Assembly (NCBI GenBank): GCA_016866355.1
Contig: VGMN01000002.1
Location: forward strand, 62,001-126,000
Direction: 5' to 3'
DNA length: 64,000 nucleotides
Source: Bacteroidota bacterium
Lineage (GTDB): Bacteria > Bacteroidota > Bacteroidia > Chitinophagales > Chitinophagaceae
Positions 56,425 to 64,000 of this stretch are shown in pieces (positions within the stretch are counted from its first letter, which is position 1; every line of letters begins with the position of its first letter). The position numbers and the translations under genes are program-made. The notes beneath the pieces were generated by a model. The model had not been told where the DNA came from, ran no database searches, and saw only the letters and a program-made list of their open reading frames with translations.

Positions 56425-59175
56425 ATGAAGGATTTTTCCTACGTAACCCAATCGCATCCTGCATACATCGAAAGTCTGTATCAGGATTTTGTTAAAGATC
56501 CACAATCTGTGGACGCTGATTTAAAAAAGTTTTTTGAGGGCTTCGATTTTGCTGTTAAAGCAGGTAAGCTTTCCAGTGTAACTTCAACTGCTTCAACCGA
56601 TACAAAAAGTGGTGTAAGTATATCTGATTGGCAAGATGAAATCAACGTGTATCGATTGATTCTTGGCTACAGAAATAAAGGACATCTCATTGCAACCACC
56701 AATCCGATTCGCACCCGTAAAGATCGTGGTGCACATATCAAATTGGAAGATTTTGGCTTAAGTGAATTGGACTTAGAACGAACTTTTAAGGTTGGTCAAC
56801 ATCTTGGATTAAATAATGCTTCGCTCCGTGCGATTTTAGAAAAACTAAATGCTTGTTATGCTTCTACTGTTGGTGTTGAGTACAAGTATATTAGTGATCC
56901 TATAAAAACAGATTGGATTACAGCGGCCATTGAACAACGTCTTTATCAGCCCCTGCCAATTGAACAGAAAAGACGTGTGCTTGAAAAGCTCAATCAGGGT
57001 GTTATGTTTGAGCGGTTCTTACATACTAAGTACGTGGGTCAAAAAAGATTTTCTTTGGAAGGTGGGGAAACTACTATTGCTGCATTAGATGCTATCATCA
57101 ACGCAGCAGCTTCTCATGAAGTAAAGGAAGTGGTGATAGGAATGGCACATCGAGGCCGGTTGAACGTACTAGCCAATGTGATGGGTAAAACCTATGAATA
57201 TATTTTTAGTGAGTTCGAGGGATCCGCTAAAGTTGATCAAACCATGGGTAGTGGAGATGTAAAATATCATATGGGATATGGTAGTGAAGTTAAAACTATT
57301 CATGAAAAAAATATTAGCCTAAAGCTAATGCCCAATCCCTCACATCTAGAGGCAGTAAATCCGGTAGTGCTTGGATTTGCAAGAGCCAAGGCAGATGTGA
57401 TGCATGGATCAAATTTTAATCAAATTCTTCCCATTCTTATTCATGGCGATGCCTCAGTAGCAGGTCAGGGAATTGTCTATGAGGTGTTACAAATGAGTAA
57501 TCTTGAAGGCTATCATACCGGGGGGACGCTCCATTTCATCATCAATAATCAAATTGGATTCACAACAGATTTTGAAGATGCGCGTAGTTCCGATTATTGC
57601 ACTTCATTAGCAGCTGCTATACAAGCACCGGTTTTTCATGTGAACGGGGATGATCCGGAAGCGGTAGTTCGATGTGTCGAAATAGCCACTGCCTACCGAC
57701 AACAATTCCATCAAGATGTATTTATTGATATGGTCTGCTACCGCAGACATGGGCATAACGAAGGAGATGATCCAAAATTCACGCAACCACACTTGTACCA
57801 GCTGATTGAGAAGCATGCAAACCCCAGAGAGATTTATATCAACAAGCTTTTACATCAGGGGGATACTGAATTGCAATCGTTAGCCCGGGAGATGGAGAAA
57901 AAGTTCTGGCAAGATTTACAAGAGCGATTGGATGAAGTGAAGCAAAATCCATTGCCGTATCAATATCAACCACCCGAATTAGAGTGGAAGAAATTAAGAA
58001 GGGCTACGACTGCTGATTTTTTAAATTCACCTGATACCTCGGTGCCGGAGCCGGTAATCAGAGAAATATTGCATGCCCTGTTTAGCTGGCCTGCTGACTT
58101 TAAGCCTTTACGAAAAGTTGAAAAAATAGTACAAGAAAAAGCCAAATTACTAGAGCAGGCGTCAAAAATTGATTGGGCTACCGCAGAGTTATTGGCTTAT
58201 GCAAGTTTACTCCGTGAGGGAAAAGATGTTCGATTGAGTGGACAGGATGTTCGTAGGGGAACATTTTCGCATCGACACGCAGTGTTGCGAGATGAAAATA
58301 ACGATAAGCCATATAATAGACTCTCCAACGTTCCTGGCGCCACGGGTCAGTTTAGAATTTATAATTCATTATTGAGTGAATACGGTGTGCTTGGATTTGA
58401 ATATGGTTATGCATTGGCCAATCCGCAAGCGTTGGTAGTATGGGAGGCGCAGTTTGGCGATTTTGCGAATGGTGCTCAAACACTCATAGATCAATTTATT
58501 GCTGCGGGTGAGCAAAAATGGAATCGTATGAACGGTGTTACCTTATTGTTGCCCCATGGTTATGAAGGGCAAGGGCCTGAACACAGCAGTGCTCGGCTTG
58601 AGCGTTTTTTACAATTAGCTGCCGAGATGAATATTGTAGTTACCAATGTTACCACAGCTGCCAACCTATTTCACTTACTACGTCGACAATTGACCTGGCC
58701 ATTTAGGAAACCATTAATTAATTTTTCTCCAAAGGCAAATCTTCGTTACCCCAGCACCTATGCTGCACTGGCTCAATTTGCCAATGGAAAATTTCAGGAG
58801 GTGATAGACGATGCGCATGCCGTTCCTTCAGCGATCAAAAAAGTGTTGCTTTGTGCTGGAAAAATTTATTTTGAATTGCTTGAAAAGCGCGATAAAGAGG
58901 CTAGAAAGGATATTGCCATTGTACGATTAGAGCAATTGTATCCGCTACCACTGAATCAACTTGAAATGCTGCAACAACGCTATGCAGGAGCTACTTGGTT
59001 CTGGGTGCAGGAAGAGCCTCAAAATATGGGAGCTGCTGCTTATCTTAAAATGCAATGGCGTGGCGTAAACTTTGGAGTGGTCAGCAGACAACCTTCCGCT
59101 TCTACAGCAACTGGCTACAATAAAATTCACGTTAAAGAACAAGCGGAAATACTTGAAACTGCTTTTACAGTCTAA
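56425..59175 (+). CDS. sucA: 2-oxoglutarate dehydrogenase E1 component
   Basis: 916 residues from ATG 56425 (MKDFSYVTQSHPAYIESLYQD). The track start at 56368 lies upstream of a near-consensus promoter (GATATTTG, 56381-56388). It is the thiamin-diphosphate enzyme that decarboxylates 2-oxoglutarate. Motifs are GMAHRGRLNVLANVMGK, GDASVAGQGIVYE, NNQIGFTTDF, VNGDDPEAVVRC and YRRHGHNEGDDP (ThDP/Mg), then LLPHGYEGQGPEHSSARLER in the transketolase C-domain. It forms an operon with sucB. E3 (lipoamide dehydrogenase) is not in the window. It links to icd, which makes its substrate. Confidence 0.96.
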   Translation: MKDFSYVTQSHPAYIESLYQDFVKDPQSVDADLKKFFEGFDFAVKAGKLSSVTSTASTDTKSGVSISDWQDEINVYRLILGYRNKGHLIATTNPIRTRKDRGAHIKLEDFGLSELDLERTFKVGQHLGLNNASLRAILEKLNACYASTVGVEYKYISDPIKTDWITAAIEQRLYQPLPIEQKRRVLEKLNQGVMFERFLHTKYVGQKRFSLEGGETTIAALDAIINAAASHEVKEVVIGMAHRGRLNVLANVMGKTYEYIFSEFEGSAKVDQTMGSGDVKYHMGYGSEVKTIHEKNISLKLMPNPSHLEAVNPVVLGFARAKADVMHGSNFNQILPILIHGDASVAGQGIVYEVLQMSNLEGYHTGGTLHFIINNQIGFTTDFEDARSSDYCTSLAAAIQAPVFHVNGDDPEAVVRCVEIATAYRQQFHQDVFIDMVCYRRHGHNEGDDPKFTQPHLYQLIEKHANPREIYINKLLHQGDTELQSLAREMEKKFWQDLQERLDEVKQNPLPYQYQPPELEWKKLRRATTADFLNSPDTSVPEPVIREILHALFSWPADFKPLRKVEKIVQEKAKLLEQASKIDWATAELLAYASLLREGKDVRLSGQDVRRGTFSHRHAVLRDENNDKPYNRLSNVPGATGQFRIYNSLLSEYGVLGFEYGYALANPQALVVWEAQFGDFANGAQTLIDQFIAAGEQKWNRMNGVTLLLPHGYEGQGPEHSSARLERFLQLAAEMNIVVTNVTTAANLFHLLRRQLTWPFRKPLINFSPKANLRYPSTYAALAQFANGKFQEVIDDAHAVPSAIKKVLLCAGKIYFELLEKRDKEARKDIAIVRLEQLYPLPLNQLEMLQQRYAGATWFWVQEEPQNMGAAAYLKMQWRGVNFGVVSRQPSASTATGYNKIHVKEQAEILETAFTV

Positions 59176-59188
59176 TTAAGAAATTGCT

Positions 59189-60424
59189 ATGATAGAAATT
59201 AAAGTACCCACCGTTGGAGAGTCCATTTCAGAAGTTCAATTACTTCGCTGGAATAAAAAAACTGGTGACTATGTGGAGCGAGACCAAGTAATAGCAGAGC
59301 TTGAAAGTGAAAAAGCAACTTTTGAGGTCAATGCAGAAAAAGCAGGGGTACTAACTACAGTTGCAGCTGAGGGGGATCAATTAAAAATTGGAGAACTTCT
59401 TGCAACCATAGATGACACGGCAAAAGCGCCTCCCGCAACTATTGAAATTACCGCTCCCAAACCTCCTGCCATAACAACCATTCAAGCTGCAGCTCCAGTA
59501 AAAAAACCTGCTGCTAGTGAGCCTGCTGCGGTTGAAATGAAAGCCACACCGCTAGCATCCGCATTATTAGCGGAGAAAAAAGTTGATCCTTCACTGGTAA
59601 AACCTACTGGACCACAAGGAAAAATTGTAAAAGATGATGTACTGAAAGCCCTCGAACAGCCCGGTAAGCTTCCATTCGAAAATCAATCTTTGTCTGCTAG
59701 GGAAGAACGTAAAGAAAAGATGAGCAATCTTAGAAAAACCATTGCAAAGCGATTGGTCGAGGCAAAAAATGGTACCGCCATGTTAACCACTTTTAACGAG
59801 GTTGATATGAGTGCCATCCTTACTATTAGAGCTGCTCACAAGGATAAATTTAAAGAGGTGCATGGGGTGGGACTTGGGTTTATGAGCTTTTTTGCAAAAG
59901 CTTGTTCAGTGGCGTTGCGTGAATGGCCCTCGGTGAATGCTTCAATTGATGCCGATACGATATTGTATCATGATTATGCTGATATCAGTATCGCTGTTAG
60001 TACACCGCGTGGTCTTACGGTTCCGGTAATGAGAAATGTTGAGAGCATGAGTATGGCAGATGTAGAGAAAAAAGTGGCGGAGTTGGCGGTAAAGGCTAGA
60101 GATAGCAAATTGACTGCTGAGGAATTAACGGGGGGAACTTTTACAATAACAAACGGGGGCGTTTTTGGCTCTCTCATGAGCACACCCATTATTAATGCTC
60201 CGCAGAGTGCTATTTTAGGAATGCATAAAATTCAAGAAAGACCAATGGTTGAAAAAGGACAGGTGGTGGTTCGTCCAATGATGTATCTAGCGCTTAGCTA
60301 TGATCACCGTATTATTGATGGACGCGAATCAGTTGGTTTTTTAATACGCGTAAAAGAGTTGCTTGAGAATCCCGCCCAACTGTTGATCGGCAAGGATCCG
60401 GTCAAAACACTGTTAGAAATTTGA
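59189..60424 (+). CDS. sucB: 2-oxoglutarate dehydrogenase E2 (dihydrolipoyl succinyltransferase)
   Basis: 411 residues. Lipoyl domain 1-75 with the lipoylated lysine in [11 protein letters not shown], an Ala/Pro-rich linker, and a peripheral subunit-binding domain at about 112-150 ([24 protein letters not shown]). A catalytic acyltransferase domain of about 230 residues follows, with [16 protein letters not shown] at the active site. It transfers the succinyl group to CoA and forms the core of the complex. It starts 13 bp after sucA and overlaps the next gene by 4 bp. Confidence 0.96.
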   Translation: MIEIKVPTVGESISEVQLLRWNKKTGDYVERDQVIAELESEKATFEVNAEKAGVLTTVAAEGDQLKIGELLATIDDTAKAPPATIEITAPKPPAITTIQAAAPVKKPAASEPAAVEMKATPLASALLAEKKVDPSLVKPTGPQGKIVKDDVLKALEQPGKLPFENQSLSAREERKEKMSNLRKTIAKRLVEAKNGTAMLTTFNEVDMSAILTIRAAHKDKFKEVHGVGLGFMSFFAKACSVALREWPSVNASIDADTILYHDYADISIAVSTPRGLTVPVMRNVESMSMADVEKKVAELAVKARDSKLTAEELTGGTFTITNGGVFGSLMSTPIINAPQSAILGMHKIQERPMVEKGQVVVRPMMYLALSYDHRIIDGRESVGFLIRVKELLENPAQLLIGKDPVKTLLEI

Positions 60425-61590
60425 GTAGATATCATGCATATTTAAAAAGGGCCGTTTCCCTCTTAGAACAATATGATGGGAATGAGCCCTTTTCCATTTA
60501 TTATAAAAACGAAATTGCAAAGGATAAAAAAGTAGGGTCTACGGATCGAAAGCTTGTCCGTCATTATTGTTATACATTTTTTCGAATTGGGTTTGCCTGT
60601 GCTGAAGCTTCCATTGAGGAGCGATTACTGATTGCTGTTTATTTGATACAGGGTGACACGGATCCACTCATTAAAGTAGTTCGTCCGGAGTGGGTTGGGG
60701 AAGGGACTACTACTTTTGAGCAACGGCTTGCGTTGGCATGTCCTGCTTTTTCATGGCAGGCAGTTTTTCCGTTGCCTGTACCTTTTTCAATGGCATTAAC
60801 CCTGGAAGAATGGGCAAAGTCTTTATTGAGTCAGCCTGCCTTTTTTATTAGAACTAGACCTGGCAAACAGCAATCTGTAATAAACAAATTAGAAGCTGCC
60901 TCATTGTCTTTTAAAATTATCTCTTCCTCTTCACTTGCATTACCAGCCGCTACTAAGCTGGACACTGTACTTGAATTGAATCAGGATTATGTAGTGCAGG
61001 ATCTGAGTTCACAGCGAGTGGGGGACTTTTTGAAGGCGCTTTTGCCAAATTCTATTAGATCAGTATGGGATTGTTGTGCAGCGAGTGGAGGTAAATCCTT
61101 GTTATTAATGGATCAGTATCCATCGTTGGAGTTAACTGTATCGGATGTTCGTCCATCTATCTTGCAGCAATTGAAAACACGGTTTAAACAAGCGGGAATT
61201 GCTAATTATCAATCCTTGCTATTGGATCTCACACAGCAACCATTTCCAACGAATAAGACTTTTTTTGACCTGATTATTGCAGATGTGCCTTGCTCCGGAA
61301 GTGGAACTTGGGCACGCACGCCGGAGCAAATCACTAAAATAACAGCCACGCAACTTTTAGCCTATACAAAAAGACAGCAATCCATTTTGTCTCGTTTACC
61401 AGCTGTATTAAAATCTGGTGGCTACCTACTTTATTGCACCTGCTCAGTTTTTGCCAGTGAAAACGAGGAGCAAGTAGCGTGGCTACAACGTGAATTTGGT
61501 TTTTCACTATGTAAACAGGCATTATTAGAGGGGATGGATGAAAGTGCAGATACCCTTTTTGTAGCGTTGTTACAAAAAACTAGTAACTAA
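60421..61590 (+). CDS. RsmB/Nop2-type rRNA cytosine-C5 methyltransferase
   Basis: 389 residues from a TTG that overlaps the sucB stop (TTGA). SAM-binding and catalytic motifs are clear: [20 protein letters not shown] (motif I), [16 protein letters not shown] with the PC cysteine (IV) and [15 protein letters not shown] with the nucleophile cysteine (VI). An N-terminal RNA-binding or NusB-like region covers about 1-140. It probably methylates C5 of a cytosine in rRNA; RsmB of E. coli targets C967 of 16S, but the target here is not proven. The last 11 bases overlap the convergent S8 protease gene. Confidence 0.88.
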   Translation: MSRYHAYLKRAVSLLEQYDGNEPFSIYYKNEIAKDKKVGSTDRKLVRHYCYTFFRIGFACAEASIEERLLIAVYLIQGDTDPLIKVVRPEWVGEGTTTFEQRLALACPAFSWQAVFPLPVPFSMALTLEEWAKSLLSQPAFFIRTRPGKQQSVINKLEAASLSFKIISSSSLALPAATKLDTVLELNQDYVVQDLSSQRVGDFLKALLPNSIRSVWDCCAASGGKSLLLMDQYPSLELTVSDVRPSILQQLKTRFKQAGIANYQSLLLDLTQQPFPTNKTFFDLIIADVPCSGSGTWARTPEQITKITATQLLAYTKRQQSILSRLPAVLKSGGYLLYCTCSVFASENEEQVAWLQREFGFSLCKQALLEGMDESADTLFVALLQKTSN

Positions 61591-63598
61591 CAATCCAGTC
61601 CTTGCTTTCTCTTTTAGTATTCCCTATCCAGAGTGTAATGGTGTAGACTCCCGAAGAAGCAGGTGTAAACGGAAGTTCTCCTCGATAAATTCCGGCAGAT
61701 TTATTTAACGTTTGCGTAGCAAGAAGGCGTCCGGCTCTGTCATGTAACGTAAGTTTACAATCCGATGCAGCTTCCATACTGTTTATCACAAACTGTGCTT
61801 TTGTTTTTCCAGGAGTGGGGTTAGGATAAATCCAAAGTAGGGAGGCGATATCATCTGTGGTGCTACATCGACTAGGCAAGGTGACAGTGGTGCTGTCCAA
61901 GTAAACCAATTGACGAGTTGTTGTTAGGGTGTCAATTACCTGTGTAATTCTATATTGAATATTGCCAGGATTGATGGCGTTTAATGCATCCTGATAAGTA
62001 TAGGTTTTATTGCTCAGTATAGTGCCACTGGTGGCATTCAATTGGCCTATTTTTTGAAAAGTGTTTTCGGTTGGCAGCTTACGTTCAATCAAAAACTGCA
62101 TGCCTTCCACATCTTTTGTCCGCCAGGTAAGATCCACTTTGCAATTTGAAATAGAACCAGTCATGGTAGCATACGCTGAAAGTAAATAAGCAAATGCGTT
62201 TCTCATATCTGGTATCCCGTAACCAATTCTGTCATTGGGATTGCTATATCGACTCGCACTTCGTTTAAGTGCATCCAGTATTTTCATGTTATTGAATTCT
62301 GTGAATCCTTGCCATAGGCAAGTAGCAAGGCCGGCTAAATTGGGACAAGAAAAAGAAGTTCCATTGGCTACTCCTATTGTTCCAGAAGTGGATTGCACCA
62401 CCGCTTGCCAACCTACGGAAGCTAATTCAGGCTTTATACGCCCATCAACAGAGGGGCCGTAGCTTGAGAAACCTGCTACAGTGCCTGCTGCATTTACGGC
62501 ACCAACGGCAACTACACTATCTCCATCTGCGGGAGTAATGATATAGCGCCAGGCACCAGCCCCTTCATTGCCAGCAGAGTTAAAAACTAAGAGTCCTTTT
62601 TTGGCAGCTAGATCTGCGCCTTTGACGGCAATGGTTGTTTTGCCATCCATTTGTGCATAGGTGTAGTTAAAAACAGGGTTGTCAAAATCATAATAACCCA
62701 AGGAGGACGAAATCAGGTCAGCACCTACGCTGTCTGCTCTCTCTGCCCCAGCAACCCAGTTAAATTCTTCTATTGGAAATTCGCTAATGACATCCTCCGT
62801 CCTGTATAAGTGAAAGGAGGCTTGCGGTGCTTTCCCTACAAATTGGCCTGGGATATTGGCAGCAATTGTTGATAGGCATTGCATCCCATGGGGATGGTCC
62901 TCAGCTACTGATGTATTTCCTGTTACAAAATCCCAGGTGCTTACTATCTGCCCTTTACGATTTGCACTATCAAAAGCAGGTAGGGTGGTATAATTAAAAA
63001 AACCACCATCAAGAACGGCCACTTGCATACCGGATCCGCGTAATCCAATGTTATGAAGAAACTCAGCACGATGTAATTTCATTTCTAAGCCTGCATTGGT
63101 TCCATAATTATAAAAATCGCCAGTAATTTTTTCAGCAACTGAAGTAGCAATTAAAGGTGTAACAAGTAATTGGTCTGAAAATTTATTAGGTTTACTTGGT
63201 TGGGAGGAGGAGGGCCTTGCCGCCAATCCTGCTACTTGTTGCACGTAAGGTAAATTTTGAATGGCTGTTAGCGCGGCTGGGGAAGTGGTTTGGATACAGA
63301 TTGCATTCAGCCACTTTGAAACATTTAAAATGGTAACACCGGGTATAGTCCTAATGGCAGCTACATAAGCTGGAGATACAGGAAGGTCGGTACTATCTAA
63401 CTGAATGGAATAGCGCGTTCTTCTGGCAATTGATCTTGCTGAGAGGTAGGTGGAAGCATTACTTAAAGTATAACTATTATTTCCTTTATTTTTTAACCAA
63501 ATGATATGTTTGGAGAACTGGGCGCTAGCAACAGTTAGCAGTTGGCAGCTGAAAAGCAATAGAAAAAACAGAAATCGTATTTTATAGAATTTGCGCAT
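61580..63598 (-). CDS. Subtilisin-like S8 protease with T9SS type A sorting domain
   Basis: 672 residues. Signal peptide (FLFFLLLFSCQLLTVASAQ) and an inhibitor-like prodomain to about 150. The S8 catalytic domain has the triad in MQVAVLDGGFF (Asp), DHPHGMQCLSTIAAN (His) and VANGTSFSCPNLAGL (Ser), plus the oxyanion Asn in VFNSAGNEGAGA. A Fn3-like module follows. The C-terminal type A sorting domain begins LWIYPNPTPGKTKAQF and ends WIVSY. It should be secreted by the T9SS and either released or lipid-anchored. It lies 5 bp after the partial gene on the same strand. Confidence 0.92.
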   Translation of the reverse strand: MRKFYKIRFLFFLLLFSCQLLTVASAQFSKHIIWLKNKGNNSYTLSNASTYLSARSIARRTRYSIQLDSTDLPVSPAYVAAIRTIPGVTILNVSKWLNAICIQTTSPAALTAIQNLPYVQQVAGLAARPSSSQPSKPNKFSDQLLVTPLIATSVAEKITGDFYNYGTNAGLEMKLHRAEFLHNIGLRGSGMQVAVLDGGFFNYTTLPAFDSANRKGQIVSTWDFVTGNTSVAEDHPHGMQCLSTIAANIPGQFVGKAPQASFHLYRTEDVISEFPIEEFNWVAGAERADSVGADLISSSLGYYDFDNPVFNYTYAQMDGKTTIAVKGADLAAKKGLLVFNSAGNEGAGAWRYIITPADGDSVVAVGAVNAAGTVAGFSSYGPSVDGRIKPELASVGWQAVVQSTSGTIGVANGTSFSCPNLAGLATCLWQGFTEFNNMKILDALKRSASRYSNPNDRIGYGIPDMRNAFAYLLSAYATMTGSISNCKVDLTWRTKDVEGMQFLIERKLPTENTFQKIGQLNATSGTILSNKTYTYQDALNAINPGNIQYRITQVIDTLTTTRQLVYLDSTTVTLPSRCSTTDDIASLLWIYPNPTPGKTKAQFVINSMEAASDCKLTLHDRAGRLLATQTLNKSAGIYRGELPFTPASSGVYTITLWIGNTKRESKDWIVSY

Positions 63599-63603
63599 AA
63601 GTA

Positions 63604-64000
63604 TTAATTGTGTTCAATCATCCATTGTCGAATACCAAAACCAATCCGATAAGGGCCGCCAGGACCACCCGTGTTGGGTTGGTATTCCCAAGATTCCCAC
63701 TCTCTATATATAAGTCCAATATTTTTTGCAAATCGATCGATTGCATAATTTTTAAAGGCGTAAGCAGTTGGAATTACTATTGGTACATTCACCGCTTCGT
63801 CTACCTGTGATACAGAAATTACATCTTCATATTGTTTGTTACGATATCGAAATGGTGAGGACATTGTTGGTATGGTGTAAATCCAATTTTGAATATTATC
63901 GTCATTGCTGAAATCATAGGGTGGATTCAGCGGGTTGCTTGTTAAAAATAGGTTTCCATTCCATTGAGCTCCAGGGCGCAGTGGGGCTTGTAATTTAATT
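63604..64000 (-). CDS. Unrecognised protein, C-terminal part, truncated by window end
   Basis: The track begins this ORF at an internal Met (63864), but the same frame stays open to base 64000, adding about 45 residues (including NPLNPPYDFSNDDN). The gene therefore starts outside the window. The readable 131 residues end in IGLIYREWESWEYQPNTGGP and GFGIRQWMIEHN. This style is common near the C-terminus of small Bacteroidota lipoproteins, but I cannot name a family. It is 5 bp upstream of the S8 protease and probably shares its transcript. Confidence 0.7.
   Translation of the reverse strand, partial: IKLQAPLRPGAQWNGNLFLTSNPLNPPYDFSNDDNIQNWIYTIPTMSSPFRYRNKQYEDVISVSQVDEAVNVPIVIPTAYAFKNYAIDRFAKNIGLIYREWESWEYQPNTGGPGGPYRIGFGIRQWMIEHN

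Overview
This 64 kb window is a stretch of chromosome from a member of the Bacteroidota, most likely family Chitinophagaceae. The evidence is: parts and cargo of the type IX secretion system (T9SS: a plug protein, a PorP/SprF protein, cargo with type A and type B sorting domains); a type III glutamine synthetase; the eukaryote-like NADP isocitrate dehydrogenase; the 16S sequence and its 3' end (GGAATACCTCC); and many promoters of the Bacteroidota form TTTG-N19/20-TAnnTTTG. The family assignment rests on recall of 16S and protein sequences, not on a search. Almost everything is housekeeping. I see no CRISPR array, insertion sequence, prophage, toxin-antitoxin or defence island.

Layout. 0-7 kb: the end of a SpoU/TrmH RNA methyltransferase, a LolC/E-type permease divergent from the T9SS plug protein, SRP RNA (ffs), a transaldolase-like aldolase coupled to an M19 dipeptidase, and glnN. 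7-19 kb: purL, pyrG, yidC, small exported proteins, a TPR protein, a ComA-like phosphosulfolactate synthase next to aroE, then a three-gene minus-strand operon (unknown, rdgB, thioesterase). 19-27 kb: ilvE, a T9SS type B adhesin-like protein coupled to its PorP/SprF partner, rpsL-rpsG with a strong terminator and no fusA, icd-dCMP deaminase, and a ZIP transporter. 27-39 kb: a lipoprotein, a GT35 phosphorylase-like protein lacking the PLP lysine, ispH, a GH13 lipoprotein, HtrA, a LuxC-type acyl-CoA reductase divergent from a ferredoxin, ddl, a PASTA protein, and a TonB receptor behind a TPP riboswitch. 39-48.5 kb: initiator tRNA, era-der, TerC, tRNA-Glu, gapA-pgk, lemA with two TPM-domain genes, a DUF4476-like protein, and truA. 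48.5-54 kb: a complete rRNA operon (16S, tRNA-Ile, tRNA-Ala, 23S, 5S) with tandem promoters, recognisable processing stems and boxA-like sites. 54-64 kb: an M14 peptidase, rpsT, sucA-sucB, an RsmB-type methyltransferase, an S8 protease with a T9SS tail, and the end of an unrecognised gene.

How the genes work together. gapA-pgk, sucA-sucB and icd serve central carbon metabolism. purL, pyrG, dCMP deaminase and rdgB serve nucleotide supply and clean-up. The plug protein, the PorP/SprF pair and the two T9SS cargo proteins belong to one secretion route. ddl and the PASTA protein touch the cell wall. The GT35-like protein and the GH13 lipoprotein suggest alpha-glucan handling. Genes are packed tightly: several convergent pairs overlap at their stop codons and several tandem pairs share TAATG or ATGA junctions.

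Most worth a second look: the Lys-to-Thr change at the expected PLP site of the GT35 protein; a 49-nt tRNA-like fold in the 16S-23S spacer; a nested 107-bp palindrome downstream of the rRNA operon; the ComA homologue; the TPP-controlled outer-membrane receptor; and the 16S processing stem whose 5' arm is split by an extra hairpin. I did not find a clear new multi-gene system here.
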